Shown: in pieces, positions 36,364-48,815 of the stretch
Numbering within the stretch: the stretch's first letter is position 1
Layout of the letters: every line of letters begins with the position of its first letter
Assembly: GCF_041260155.1 (NCBI RefSeq)
Contig: NC_091941.1
Coordinates: 36,714,747-36,778,746 of the forward strand
Length of the DNA stretch: 64,000 bases
Direction: 5' to 3'
DNA from: Ptychodera flava
Taxonomy: Eukaryota; Hemichordata; Enteropneusta; Ptychoderidae
The notes under the pieces: model-generated
Database searches by the model: none
Told to the model about the DNA's origin: nothing
Seen by the model: the letters and a program-made list of their open reading frames with translations, nothing else
Position numbers and translations under genes: made by a program

Positions 36364-39024
36364 TCACAGAGTCGCCATTGGTCGCGATGGTGGCTGGGCT
36401 AGTGTCTCCCCTACGAAAAGAAAATTGAGCCGGTGTTTTAGAAAACGTCTTGATAGCAAAATTCCAATATACTTTGTTTGTGTTTGGTTTGCATAGCGGG
36501 ATATCGACAGCACTTTGAAATCAAAGAGGGTCGTCATAAGTCAAAGTTTTTACCTTATCCTAACATTATTTTCATTCACAAAGGCGTGTAGTGTAAAACC
36601 TGTTTCACAACACCGACTTTTCGAAGCATTGGCAGGCAGTGCAAATGTCAAACTATGCTGACCGGTCGACGTTTATTCTAAGACATGGTCGGACTTAGTA
36701 AAGGAAATCCAGTTTTCACATGAGTTTCACAAATAAGACGACACCCGGCCCCTCTCATCTGAAGTTGTCCAATAAAATCTGACGTCGTATAAGGTTTCTT
36801 TTGTACCTGTTTTGTGCCTCTAAAATTCCCCCTTTATAGTTTATAGTTCTTGAACAGTTCAAATAAAGTTTTACTCACGGATGACGGTGGTGGTGTTCGT
36901 GTTACTTTTGTTGCCACAGCCACAGCCACAGCAGCAACAAACACAGGTACAAATGACAATGAGGACGATTAGCCCAACGACGCCAAAGACTATGCCCAGA
37001 AACACGCTAACCCTGTAATGGAATTATAACTCAATAACAGCATGAATCAAGTCAGCATTACCATTAAAATAGTGTCTACGGAATAACGGGATTTAATAGT
37101 GAAAGCTTTTATTATTTAACCATCATACATTCTTCATACAAAGTGCATAGTTAGAAAACAGCTGTTATTTCGGAAAATACCTGTTACAGAGGTTGAATTC
37201 ATACAATTCCTTGGTTTAACATTTTCAGAAATAACTGTTGTTTTCTAACAATACGTATTTGCATATTTGAAAGGCTTGGTAAAAGCTCAGACACTATCAC
37301 CTACACAGGACAGTTTCCTGTCATGTCAAACAAATGCTGATACATGAAATTAAGAACCTGGCACACAGCGCCTGTTTGCAACGTACAGCATACATCAATG
37401 TCTTTGTAGCAGTGTTTACAGACCTGAGTCACTGTTATGTAGCTTTTTGCTGTCTTGGTGGACATACACATATAGCACAGTTATATGAAAGGGGCTGCAG
37501 AGAGTTAGTTAAAGGGTAATGATGACTTAGCATTTGCTGAGGCCGGGAAAATAAGAACAGTTAGTCAACTGAGATTTTTCTTGTAAATCGTATACCTTCG
37601 TATTTGCATATCTTACTTCATTAATACCATGTCCATTCGCAAGAACAGTATTTGATTGACATGGCACATCAATATCGTTGCGTATAGTTAGTATGCCATC
37701 ACCGAATACTTGATTCGGTGTCTGTTACCGAGAGTGCTATACCTCGCCCTCCGCCAAAACCCCATTTTTGTAAATATGCAACACTTGTGATCTTTATATT
37801 TACACGGGTGATGACTTGTGCTTCACGTTTCAAAAAAAATCGCTCATGCTCGAGGTTCATAACTTTCACTTCTACCTACCCGATTCCTAAAGCATCACTA
37901 GCCTTACTTGCCCAGTCATTCTCGCTGCTATTGTAACCGTGGTGTAGCCAAGTGTCGTAGTTACAGCAGTATTGGAATATTGAGTTTCCGCAACACAGAG
38001 TTTCGTCAGAATCGTCGACACTAGTCGGGCAGGAGAATCCGACCATTTCATCGTCATCACCCTTGTAGCCGCAGAACTCGCCTTGGACTTGGACTGAAAT
38101 TCATTAAAAATTGTTATCATATATTCGGGGGACACTGATCTTTGATTACTAATGATTACTAATCTTTGTTTTGTCAAGCACACACTTGTTATTACTCTTC
38201 TTTCTAATAAAGTATCTGTTAAAATACAAAAGAAACTTGCCTACACAATTCATTGTTGTTGCGGACTAAAATTCAGTTGTCTACAATAACATTGGACACT
38301 GTGACTACGCTGTATCGTTCAATACTACGTATGTCGACATGACTTTGGGGGAAGACCAAGATACTGTACTTTCCACACAGATAAAAAAGATAACTGAACA
38401 CAGAGCACAAGTTACAGTTATTTACTTTCCGCCTGGAAACTGCCTGGAATCTTTGCTTACATGTGATAATGCAAAGACATGATTCATACATCAAGAAACA
38501 TTTTAAAAAACGATTGAAAGCTATCCTTTCCAATGTTGCGCTGAACTTTAACATTGAATTGGTCCAGTGAAACGAGTTGGAGGCATAAGTAGCCGCAAAT
38601 ACAATATGGCAATATGTAGTTTTAGGAGGTTGCCAGATTTAGGAACATCTGCATGTGCTTCCATGCATGATATCCTGTCGAATGAAGACAGCTTTTCTGA
38701 ATATAGCGATGTAAATAAATTTGAACCGTGACGGAAAAATACTACCCATAGTTACATAGTTTTGAAACCGTTCTCGCAGCAGTCCCTGCATTTATAGAAA
38801 AAATAGTTTACCAATTATTAACAAATAGAGATAAACAGGACAAGAAACACTCACATGCACGCGGACAAATAATTCGGTTTATGGGTAAAATTTATAGGTA
38901 ACAGGCGAAATTACCATTTAATTTACCACTGACCAGTCTCTATGACGCCATCTTTCTTGTTGAATACCTTACCTGTCACTAGAAGACAGAGCAGGCAGCC
39001 GAACAACAAAATTTTCGTGTCCAT
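36364..39024 (-). CDS. Shisa/CYYR1-like single-pass membrane protein B, 148 aa
   Basis: Exons 38973-39024, 37880-38093, 36879-37012 and 36364-36410 (TGA); phases 1, 2, 1. Exon 1 encodes a signal peptide (MDTKILLFGCLLCLLVT). The ectodomain has six cysteines: GEFCGYKG, GFSCPTS, TLCCGNS and QYCCNYDTW, then a juxtamembrane stretch ending SKASDALGIGG. Exon 3 is the membrane helix (FLGIVFGVVGLIVLIVI) followed at once by a striking run of Cys and Gly (TCVCCCCGCGCGNK), a likely palmitoylation or metal-binding patch by composition. The final exon is only 47 bp and encodes ETLAQPPSRPMATL, the shortest tail of the five. The tail exon rests on a good pyrimidine tract and phase match; an alternative tail cannot be excluded. 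Confidence 0.8.
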
Positions 39025-41660
39025 TTTTAGAGAAACCTGGGAAGAAGGGGTAATAAGCGTCCGAATCTCAACTCTAAACTAACTTGACCAGCGTGAACTG
39101 CGAGGCTAGAAGAATTGCTATATTCAGATCCGGTGGCGAAAATTGTGATGCCTTTCTCTGAAAGGCTTGTTACCAGGGCAACACATCGTAGCCAAGAGGA
39201 CAGTACAGTTGGGTTTTGTGTTGTTTACTTTTTTGTTATTAAACATTGAAAAACGCCTTTAGGGCACACGAAGGCTTTAAATAACGGTATGAAGGGACGT
39301 AATTCTCTAACAAGTGTGAGCTTATAGTCTTTGAAAGTCTCAGCTCTCAAGTCGTGCTACGGCTCAAGGTCGATCACTCTACTTTATTGGGTCCTAAACC
39401 TTCAAAAATAGTATACACTTACACTTGTCCTTGGCTATTTTTCGAAGAGAATTTTATTTAAATAATTTGCACATAACGTTCGCAATAAAATATCACAACT
39501 GTAATTCGACATATCGGAATCAAATTTAATCGAGAACAGGGTGTTACGGTGACAACATCACAAAAGCCACTACCGGTGGTGCTCTCTCTCTCCCTCTTTG
39601 TAGCTAATACAGGAACATGGCAGCTTTGGAATAAAAACTTGTGCAGGCAGATTTAACCGTGAAAGAGCGTGAAAGGCGAGGAATTAAATCTTAAGATTTC
39701 CAAAAGAGCGGCATGGAAACGTTTCGAAACCTGCCTCAGGTAACGCAAAATTTTGTTCAAAACGCAAATCCAGACACAGATCTCTTGAATTCGTTTGATA
39801 TGCGCCCAAGCCCATGTACACACTCAAGAAATGACCGTCATATCAATTGCAAGTTAATGAACTTTCGTGTACTCAGACGTCATGTGAAAAAAATGCTACT
39901 GTGTACTAAGTTAGCAGAGTATTTGTACATTAAAGGGAGCATATCTCTAACCTTTGATTATGTTCACATTATCCTTGTTGTATATCTCCTTTCCCTTAAG
40001 CTGTGTTGGAATACAAACCTTTTGCTATTAGCCTTGAAAACAACACATTGTCTATATTATTTTTATTGTCGACTACAAATTCTACTGCAGACTTCAGTCT
40101 AGTTCGGTTATCAATAATAACATAGATATTGTAATAATTGAGGCTGTCTTCAAAAAATCAAAACTGAGGATTTCAACATGATTTATGTGGTAGAATGAAT
40201 AGCTGTAATTTTACAAAAAGGAAAGAAATAATGAACACTCATCAAGCGTCACAGACATGATAGAACTCTACAGAGAAGCACGTGACAGAGAAGAGCGCCC
40301 AGTGGACGAGCGCCCCCAATTGTTCGACTTGGATATTGCCATGTTTCGACGATTGGTCTGTTGTAATACAAACATAAAAGATATACATAACTTTTGATCG
40401 TCGACAAGTGTAAATCGTTTTGAGCAAATATATCGACTACAGAGTAAGTGAATATACAACTCATGGTTACAAATTTAGAGAAACAACTGAAACTTGTTTC
40501 GCTCAGGGAAGCAACAAATAAAACATTTGACCGACAAATGTAACTGACGAGGTAGTTTCATCGTGGTATGTCTGTAATGTCGAGGTCACGTCGATGGATC
40601 TTTTCGGCTACCAGAGCAAGTTTATGCAAGTGATACAAAGACAAATCACGTCCGACGATTCTTGATTTCGACAGGAACCTAATAGTGATACAATCTGCGG
40701 CTACTTAACATAGAGAAGTGTAATAATATTGTGTCTACCTTACAACGGTCCCGCGGCGACCCGTTTCTACCTCCCTGTCCCCCTCTCTGTCCTTGTCGCT
40801 ACACTATATGAATGCTTCTATCTTCTAATCTTGTCTGTAAATATCTCTGTGTCTCACTGCCACTGTTTCTACATCTGCCTTTCTATGTCTGTCAGTATAT
40901 CTTTCATTCGCCCCCTTCCCCAATCATCAAGTATTATGTACCGCTACTTTCTGGAAGGATGGCATCGACTGCACCAGAATTATGTGACAGTAAACTAACA
41001 GCAACTTATGTGGACAAGAAATTAGGCTGAGCAAGGCAATGATTTGATGTGAGCTAACATAATTTATCAGGACAGTCACTACCTTAACTAGAAGACCATG
41101 CTGAAAGTACATGTGTTGCCTGTCGTCGAACATAACTGCAGCGATGAGGAGCGCCACGACAAAACAGAGAGAAGATTTGTGATGTCTTAAATTGATGTCG
41201 TTTATTTCTTGTATCGAAAGAGTAAAGCTCAATAACCTGTAATTTTCATATATTTTCCAGAGGTTTTGTCTTCTTGTAAAATACATTTCTTCGTTGTAAC
41301 AAAACATCATATGCCTACTGTGCATCACGTCAATACACCCTGTGTGGACGATGTCCATCATTATTTCTTGACAACTAAATTCAAGCAGACCATAACAGAG
41401 AGTTGTTTTACAAGCAGATACTGTGTATTTAAACATAATTTAAGAAGAACATAAAACTTGTATAATATATATTAATATTACGTATCAAAGTAAGATGGTA
41501 GTCCAACAACTTTATGTATTTAATACTCAACATTAACACTAGAAAGATATTATGGTGAAAGTTCATGACCTCTGTACACAGGTTCGTAAAGTGTTTAATC
41601 TAGAAGTGACGTAAATATTATCTTTAAAACAACTGTGTACATAAACTTAAGGGGCCGGCA
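39025..41660. other. Spacer between Shisa-like genes B and C
   Basis: No gene or mobile element was recognised. An AATAAA on the minus strand (plus-strand 41201-41206) could serve gene C, about 455 bp after its stop. A long open stretch at 40927-41436 on the minus strand lies in the same place as that 3' UTR and is not convincing as a gene. Confidence 0.45.
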
Positions 41661-44600
41661 TCAGACACTATTCGTCGGTATATCATTCTGAGATACCACT
41701 GGCTGTTGCGTTGTGTAGTGTGCTGAATCTGGATGTTGATAGGCCACTCCTTGTGCTTGAGCTGGGGGTAGCTGATTGGTCGAAGGATTGATGACGTCAG
41801 AGTTTGTAGTGTATGGTACCGCTGTCATTTGCTGGACGGCTTGGTAGTCTAAATATTCAAGAAAACAGAGAACACCTCATGCAGATGATTTGACACTGAC
41901 AAATACTATTTAGAAATTATGGGCTTTAGCTATAGCACCGATGTTGGGATGGTTGGTTAAGTCTAGACACGGCCGTGACCTTATGTTGTTGGGCAAGGGA
42001 GATGATCAACGTCTTTACCTCCTTGCAATCAATTGAATAATGTATTCAATTATGTATGCTCATTGTATATGTTAGTAAGCTGCTTTTACGCGTCTCTAAT
42101 TAGTAAATAGGGCATTTTCCATAGTTTTCACATCATGTGATAACTGTCAGCCTGGAGAATGTTTTGATTATTCAATACGGTTACCGTTACTTATCATAAT
42201 GGGAAGTAGTGTTTTTGTTATATTTGGGAAAATGGACACAGTGATCGATTTGTCTAATCCATCACCGTTTGCAAGATGCTACAAACGTTTTTGAGAGATA
42301 TATTTATACCTTTTAAGGGAGCTATGATTTAATATCATTACCATTATAATTTTGGAGATTCTGAAGTTACTGATGAGCAAAAGGCGACTGGCTTTGTTGG
42401 GTCAACTTACGTATAATTGGTCTGGTGTCGTTTCGTCGTGTGTCGGACATGTAAAAACAGATGAACATCGCAACGACGACTACGATAACAACGATCAGGA
42501 AAAGACCTCCCAATGCTAGTCCAAGTATTGCGGGCACTCTGAGGAGAAAAAATATCATGGTAATTAGTTAATGTCAATCAATAGTCAATTGAATGTAAGA
42601 TAGGATAATTGCCCGTTCTTTTGCTGCAGAAGCTGGTTATCCACATCTTCTTTGCTGACGATAACATTCTCAGTCTCACCGATTTCGCCATGGCAATCAC
42701 TATCATCACACGGTGTACCGTGACCGTTCAGTCGAACAGGTCGCTACTGTATCATGATGCTCTCCCGTTGAACTGACACATTTCTGAATACAAATGAGTG
42801 CTCGGCAATTTTGAGGAAGCCGCGATGATAGAACAGAGAGCCGGGGACATTTTCGTGTTTTCTTCAAAGCAAAGACTGGCACGATACAGTGAAACCTGTC
42901 TAAACCGAACCCTGTCTCAACAGGAAACCTGTATAATGATCATGAAACCGTTCAAACAGGATCAAGCTTGTGTGTATGTGTACTGTTTTTCTCAGGGACA
43001 ACTTCGGTGACAACTAGAACCATGATACAGACCACTAGGTAAATGAAAACAAAAACATCAAAATAAGGGCCGGCGACCCGGCCATTACCAACAACGGGAA
43101 AGCGTACTTTGCTAAATTTGCGCCTCTATCGGCATGTATGAGTGAGTAACATTATTTGATGACAACGTGGTCCGAAAGTTCCGGATATTAAAACAATGCA
43201 GAAGAATGTTCTGACATTGACGAAAGAAGTTCATTTAAATTGCAATAAAAGTCGCTGTTCCAGCGTAAAATCTCACCCGAAACCAACAGTCGAGACAGCT
43301 TCTCCCTCTGAGTGGACATAAACAGTATCATTGACAACGTAATCGATACCATAGTCACTTTCATAGATCGTTGAATTGAACCCGTAGCGTTGATGCTCGT
43401 AGTAATCACAGCAATATCTGTCCGCTGTCGTCATGTACGGAAACTTGCAGCAGTAGATTTGGTCATTCTTGTCGTCAAATTTTGGACAGTCAAACCCGTT
43501 ATGCTGGACGCCAGTGTAATCTGTATATCCAGGACAGTAGACGGCGTGCGCTGCCAAAGGAATCGATGATAAAATCCAGTTACTACACATTAAAACGTGA
43601 CTTGTATCACTTCAAAAACCTTGTCAGTCATTTTTATGAAAAAGTTGAAATTGATGTCCGTAAAGACAGAATAAGTCTTCACCAAATTAAACTATCTTCT
43701 AATGATGACAGTAAGTTTAACAACACGACAAAAGTGATGACGACGAAGCTGGGATATATGATAAATTACCCAAAACAGTTCAGTGGAGACACTGTACATG
43801 TCAATTGACAAGGTCAATCCGTTTTGCTTGTAAACACTAGCACCCATCATGAGCAGACGAATGTGCAAGAACGAGCCTGTCATTTGGCGGTGTTATGCAC
43901 ACGGTACGTCACTGATGTCGTGTTTGTGCCGGGCCACTAACTGTGCTGACGATTTCGCCGTAAGAGTTTCATTCAGCATCTGTGATGTAAAATAATAAAT
44001 ATATGCCGAAACAATGTCATATAGCTATGAATTTGGCTACACTGGACAAATATCTCAAATCTTTGCGGGTCGAAACTCTGAACTCACAGGCTTGCTGTGA
44101 AATGTTTGCAACTTGACCTGCCCTTCGAAAGTGACGTGGTTACCTCGGAACGTTGCTAGGAGAATGTGACATATAACAGGTGAGTTAGCTACCCTTGTAT
44201 GAATACGGTCACTCTGTAACCGGGGTATGAACCGTTAAGTACGAATCCTAAAATTTAATTTGCTCACTTCAATATAATTTGAAATAAGGCAGAAAGACAC
44301 ACAGTAAGTGCCCGATACAAACACATCATTGCGCATGTTCTGTCCTGCACGTCGTCATGTTTCGCCAGACATGGATCCCCTCGACCACCCGTGTGCAAAC
44401 CCTGCATCTTAAAATTTCTTGTGTTGTGGGTGATTTCGGTTGATCACTCTATAACATTAACAGCGATTTCCGCGCTACAGTTCCACTGTCACTCACTCTA
44501 CTCAAGAAAATTGTATTTCATAAGAATATAGCGTTTTGGAGACTAACTATAAAATCTGAGGTCATTCAAGGGTAAAGAGAGTCTATTAGAAAAACACACA

Positions 44601-45631
44601 AGCATTAAATTTCTTTAAATCGTGATTCACCGTGGCTTTTGATAAAAGGTTAACCGAAACTTACGGACAACGCCCATCGTTGTCGGAAATGTCGGGGGGG
44701 GGGGGTCTTGAAAACTACGAACTAATTTTGAGGAACTTATTTGTACTTAGGTTGCTTTTTTGCTCGATGAAAGTTTGTCTTTTCTGAACAAATTAAGATG
44801 CAAATTTGTCTTATCATACATCTATGAGAAGGGCACAAACTTCTTAGGCGAAGAGGAAAAGGTAAGAGATGGAGAAAAATCCGTTCTGCTGGTTGATTTC
44901 CATGGAAGTAATAGAAGGAATAGTAGAAAACGGAAACCTGCATGTAATTAAGGTGGAGTTGCACTTAACCAATATTTCTCATCTAAGATGACAAGGAAAC
45001 CCCCTCATCTATATATTTTCAAAAAGAAGAGAATCTAAAGTTTAGTATGGTAGCAGTAGTTTACTCGAAGGGTGAAGCGTGTATATTTTGGGTAAAAGTC
45101 TAGATTTTGGTATTAATGATAAAAATCAATTTAAGTTAAAAAACTTGATACTATTTTTTCGCATTTAATATTTCACTTGAAAGAAGAGTATGTGAATGAA
45201 AAAACGACCATTTTACTTTGCATTTTCTATTCTCATACTAAAATGCGGTAGTGGTTGAAAGACTGACATTCAAAAAGATGTAATTGAAATCATGATAAAA
45301 ACGCCTCTTATTCAAAATGGAAAACCTTTAAGCTTATTGCCAAACCAAACAGTATATAATTTTAAGAACATATTGTGAAAATGTCATTAAATTCGACCCT
45401 GCAAGAGTTGAGTTAAATTATTTTGAAATCTTGAAATTGGGAGAAATGAGAAGCTAATAAATCGGGTGATTTGAGTAAACTTTGCATAAATTTCCACCTC
45501 TTTCTCACTCAACTTGTGACTGCTTGACAAACAAATTAATGAAAATTGAATGATATCTTTGCAAAAAAGTGATTTGAGCAAAATACTCTGTTTTACGCGC
45601 AACACTAGCTAAATGTGATACACACACACAC

Positions 45632-45728
<97 letters not shown>

Positions 45729-46552
45729 ACATTACTTCAAGTACAAATGAAATCTCTCTTTATATAAATATATATATATCATATCATATATCATATATGA
45801 TTATTTTATCAATATGACGTATTATTTTATATAGTGCTTTCTTGTATTGTTATATCAATATTTATGTTAATTGATGGAGATAACGGAGCAGTAACGGCTT
45901 ATATTAATAAACATGATACTTAAATATAATTTTCATTCGACTCCCCCCTCCCCACATATTCAAGACACACCAGACACACTGACCAATTAACTTTCTGTTG
46001 ATACCTCAAGCCCATATCAAATGATGTCAAAAGCAAGCCGAACCAAGCTCATCTGCCAGCGAAACTAATGACCTTTACCGTATTAGGCCGGTTGCCGATA
46101 GGTCAGGCCGAAAGCCGATCCTCTGTTGCACTGATGTGGATATCAACTTCCTATCTGGTACCACAACTGCGTGCATATTGGCTCGGGCTTCGGCCTTCAG
46201 TTCCGACCCACAATTCTACGAGCACCTCTGTCTATAGCAATTCATGTTCTATATCAGGCTGATTCGACATCGTACTTGTCTACGCTCTCTGGCAAAGTAC
46301 CCTTATTGCAGCATTGAAAACGTACCACCCGGAGAATGTGTGTCACTTCCATGATGAGCATGTGTCAAGGACACCGTCAAACTCTGAAGTATAAGCTTAC
46401 TGTTCGAAAGTCGTTCACGACTCCATGGTTGAAAGCGTTTCATTTTAGACTTCTAAAGTGGTAAGCAAATTTGAAAAAAGTAGAAGTATACCTGCTGTCG
46501 CGATGAATATGAGTAGAAAACCTTGTCTCACAAGCGTTATGACCGCAGCCAT
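41661..46552 (-). CDS. Shisa/CYYR1-like single-pass membrane protein C, 216 aa
   Basis: Exons 46492-46552, 43277-43550, 42411-42538 and 41661-41848 (TGA); phases 1, 2, 1. Exon 1 encodes a signal peptide (MAAVITLVRQGFLLIFIATA) from an ATG in the context AAGATGG. An in-frame ATG upstream would add a non-hydrophobic lead and was not chosen. The ectodomain has YCPGYTDYTGV, GFDCPKFDD, IYCCKFPY and RYCCDYYEHQRYGFNST, then an acidic stretch to GEAVSTVGFG at the membrane. The helix VPAILGLALGGLFLIVVIVV follows, then a tail rich in Gln, Pro and Tyr (NQLPPAQAQGVAYQHPDSAH). Closest to gene D throughout. Intron 1 is 2.9 kb and intron 2 0.7 kb. Confidence 0.88.
45619..45724. repeat. (CA)n then (TA)n microsatellite
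   Basis: About 30 CA units with one interruption are followed directly by about 22 TA units, in intron 1 of gene C. Confidence 0.95.
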
Positions 46553-48815
46553 CTTGAGTGTGGCCGTGGTATCTGCTGTAGTATCTGCAATGTCGGTTGG
46601 CCTCCCGCGAAGAATGACCTCACCGTGTGCTGAGAAAGGGGTCAAAGTCCTGGGTCAAAGGTTGTGAAGGTTACGGAGGGTTTCACTTTTCAGTCACAAC
46701 AAGCTATGTGTATGGTATGTCCGTATCTTGCACACAACACGGTCATTTTGTTTAGAGCTGGTTATTTTTGTCTCTGCTCATTTCCATAACGAGCTTCTTC
46801 TGTAGGAAGCAACAACAATCCGATGTTTCGTATTATGTAATATAATGAATGGTCGTTCATTTGTCGCCTTTCATCAAGGAAATAAATTAAGGAAGCCACC
46901 AGTTACAATAACCGGTATTCTGCGTCATCTGAACTCAGAAAACTTCATCGGAGTGTCTTGGTTTTCACACTCACAGCACAGTCGTCACGAGGTGTTGTGG
47001 GATGGATACACCAAACCTTCAAAGATTTCGACTCAGACTAAAAACCAGATGCTTCAGTGTTCATGGAATGGAAATGAAGTTGTCCGCACATTGTTTGTTG
47101 AATTCATTTTCACTATATTGAATTCATTTTCACTATATTGTGAGTACATGTCCAAATATCACTTATAATGGTATTTGTCTCATTGTCTTGCATCGTTCTT
47201 ATTGCATTATATTTACATATTACATTAGAAGTAAAACGCCAAAGGAAAACTACAACTGGAGATAACCTTTTATTATATATCCCTTCTCCAATTTTATAAT
47301 ATACGGTATCAAAATAAGTAGCTCGAGTATAAACTTGACATACAAAAGCATATATAGTAATTTCAATAATAGAGTCTTGTCTATGTAAATAAATTGTTTT
47401 CTCTTCCCTGTAAGCTTATATCCCTTTCATTGGTTTCATCTTGAAGCCAGTTGAACATTCCTCTGAGTCCAGTTGTAACAATCTGTGTACATCAACTGAC
47501 TGTAACAGTTACATGTTTACACGAAACAACACTGATTGACACAGGTTCACAGTTATACTGATACGATCTTTCAAACAGCTGAGAAATAAGTAATTTCCCT
47601 CCATCATACTTTGGACTACTTTGAACATAACACAGTCAACTATGTCGAAGTCAATCATAAAATACAGTAAGGAAAATGAATACAGCAATTAATCATTCAG
47701 TTTCACTGCAATCACGAATATTGTACTATAAATATACTAAAATTGTAATTTTCCCCTTGAAATGCTCTTCTCCAAGGCACATACTTCAATGTCTTTTCAA
47801 GATAGGTGCGCTCGAATATCGTGCCATTCTATGATATTCTTGATAAATCACATTAGCTTCAAACATTTCCATATAACACAGACAGTAAACGCAAAAACAA
47901 CACAAGTAACAAATGTAATTATTGGTGGACAGATGAAATCACTTCAACAGAAAGCAAAGGCACATATTGAGTACTGAATTCTTGACTAATTTTGACATTA
48001 TTTCAACCACGCGTAAAGGATAAAATTTGTAAATTCAATGTAAACAAGTATTTGTGAGACAAAAAAAAGAATGGTTAAACGAGGCATCAATCGGCGGTTT
48101 CTTTAAAAAACCAAACAAACAAACAAGTAAGTGAAGACCGTCATATTCCTCGAAATGAATAATTATATGAGTGTCTCTAATTGCTTTTTAGCAAACCATA
48201 GTATATACAGCTCTCGGTGGTATCAATTCTGAAAACACAATTTCCCTCTGGTTGAGTATGTGTATCGTTCGTGTCGAGGCAGATATGTATCATCACTTGA
48301 ATGGAGATAATCAAGATGTCAAATTCCTTCTGTACTTTTGAAACGTAATTGTCCCCAAAGCAACACAGCAAACTTTTCTGCAAACGTATAGATATCTGAA
48401 GGTACTGAAATACAACGACCTATTAAGGTAGAACGCACCTCGGGGACAGATATTCGGACTCTCAAACTTTTACAATTCTCTTCTGATATACCACATGTGG
48501 GGGTTCATTTTAAAGCTCTTGGTGTAAGAAAACTTTTCACCGGCTTAGTTTTTCGAAATTCAAAAATTTTTATTTTTCTCCATAGAGTTAACACAGGGAT
48601 GGCGGCCATTTTGAATTTCTAATATCGGTAAATCTTGGGTAATTTGTTTCTCTAGTACAAAAATTTGCACGGTGACCCCCTATTTTTATTCTTGATTTTG
48701 AAAGAGAATGATTGAAATATTCTTTGAGGAAAGTTAGAGCAAAAGTTTAAGTCTTTCACTTTCGAGGTGCATATTACCTTAAACGCCGTGCATTCAAATT
48801 CACCCTACCATGTCT
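46553..48815. other. Spacer between Shisa-like genes C and D
   Basis: Contains the TTAA-flanked element at 48423-48782. Near 47100 an 18-21 bp unit (TTGAATTCATTTTCACTATA) is directly repeated. No gene was recognised. Confidence 0.5.
48423..48782 (+). mobile_element. TTAA-flanked inverted-repeat element, copy 4
   Basis: Left end TTAAGGTAGAACGCACCTCG and right end CGAGGTGCATATTACCTTAA, the cleanest inverted ends in the window. It lies only 33 bp beyond the gene D stop codon, so it probably forms most of that gene's 3' UTR. On the minus strand it carries AATAAA at 48569-48574. Confidence 0.8.

Noticed and set aside
40927-41436. Minus-strand ORF of 169 codons
   Set aside because: No recognisable domain, no splice context, and it lies in the presumed 3' flank of gene C; composition looks like random AT-rich translation.
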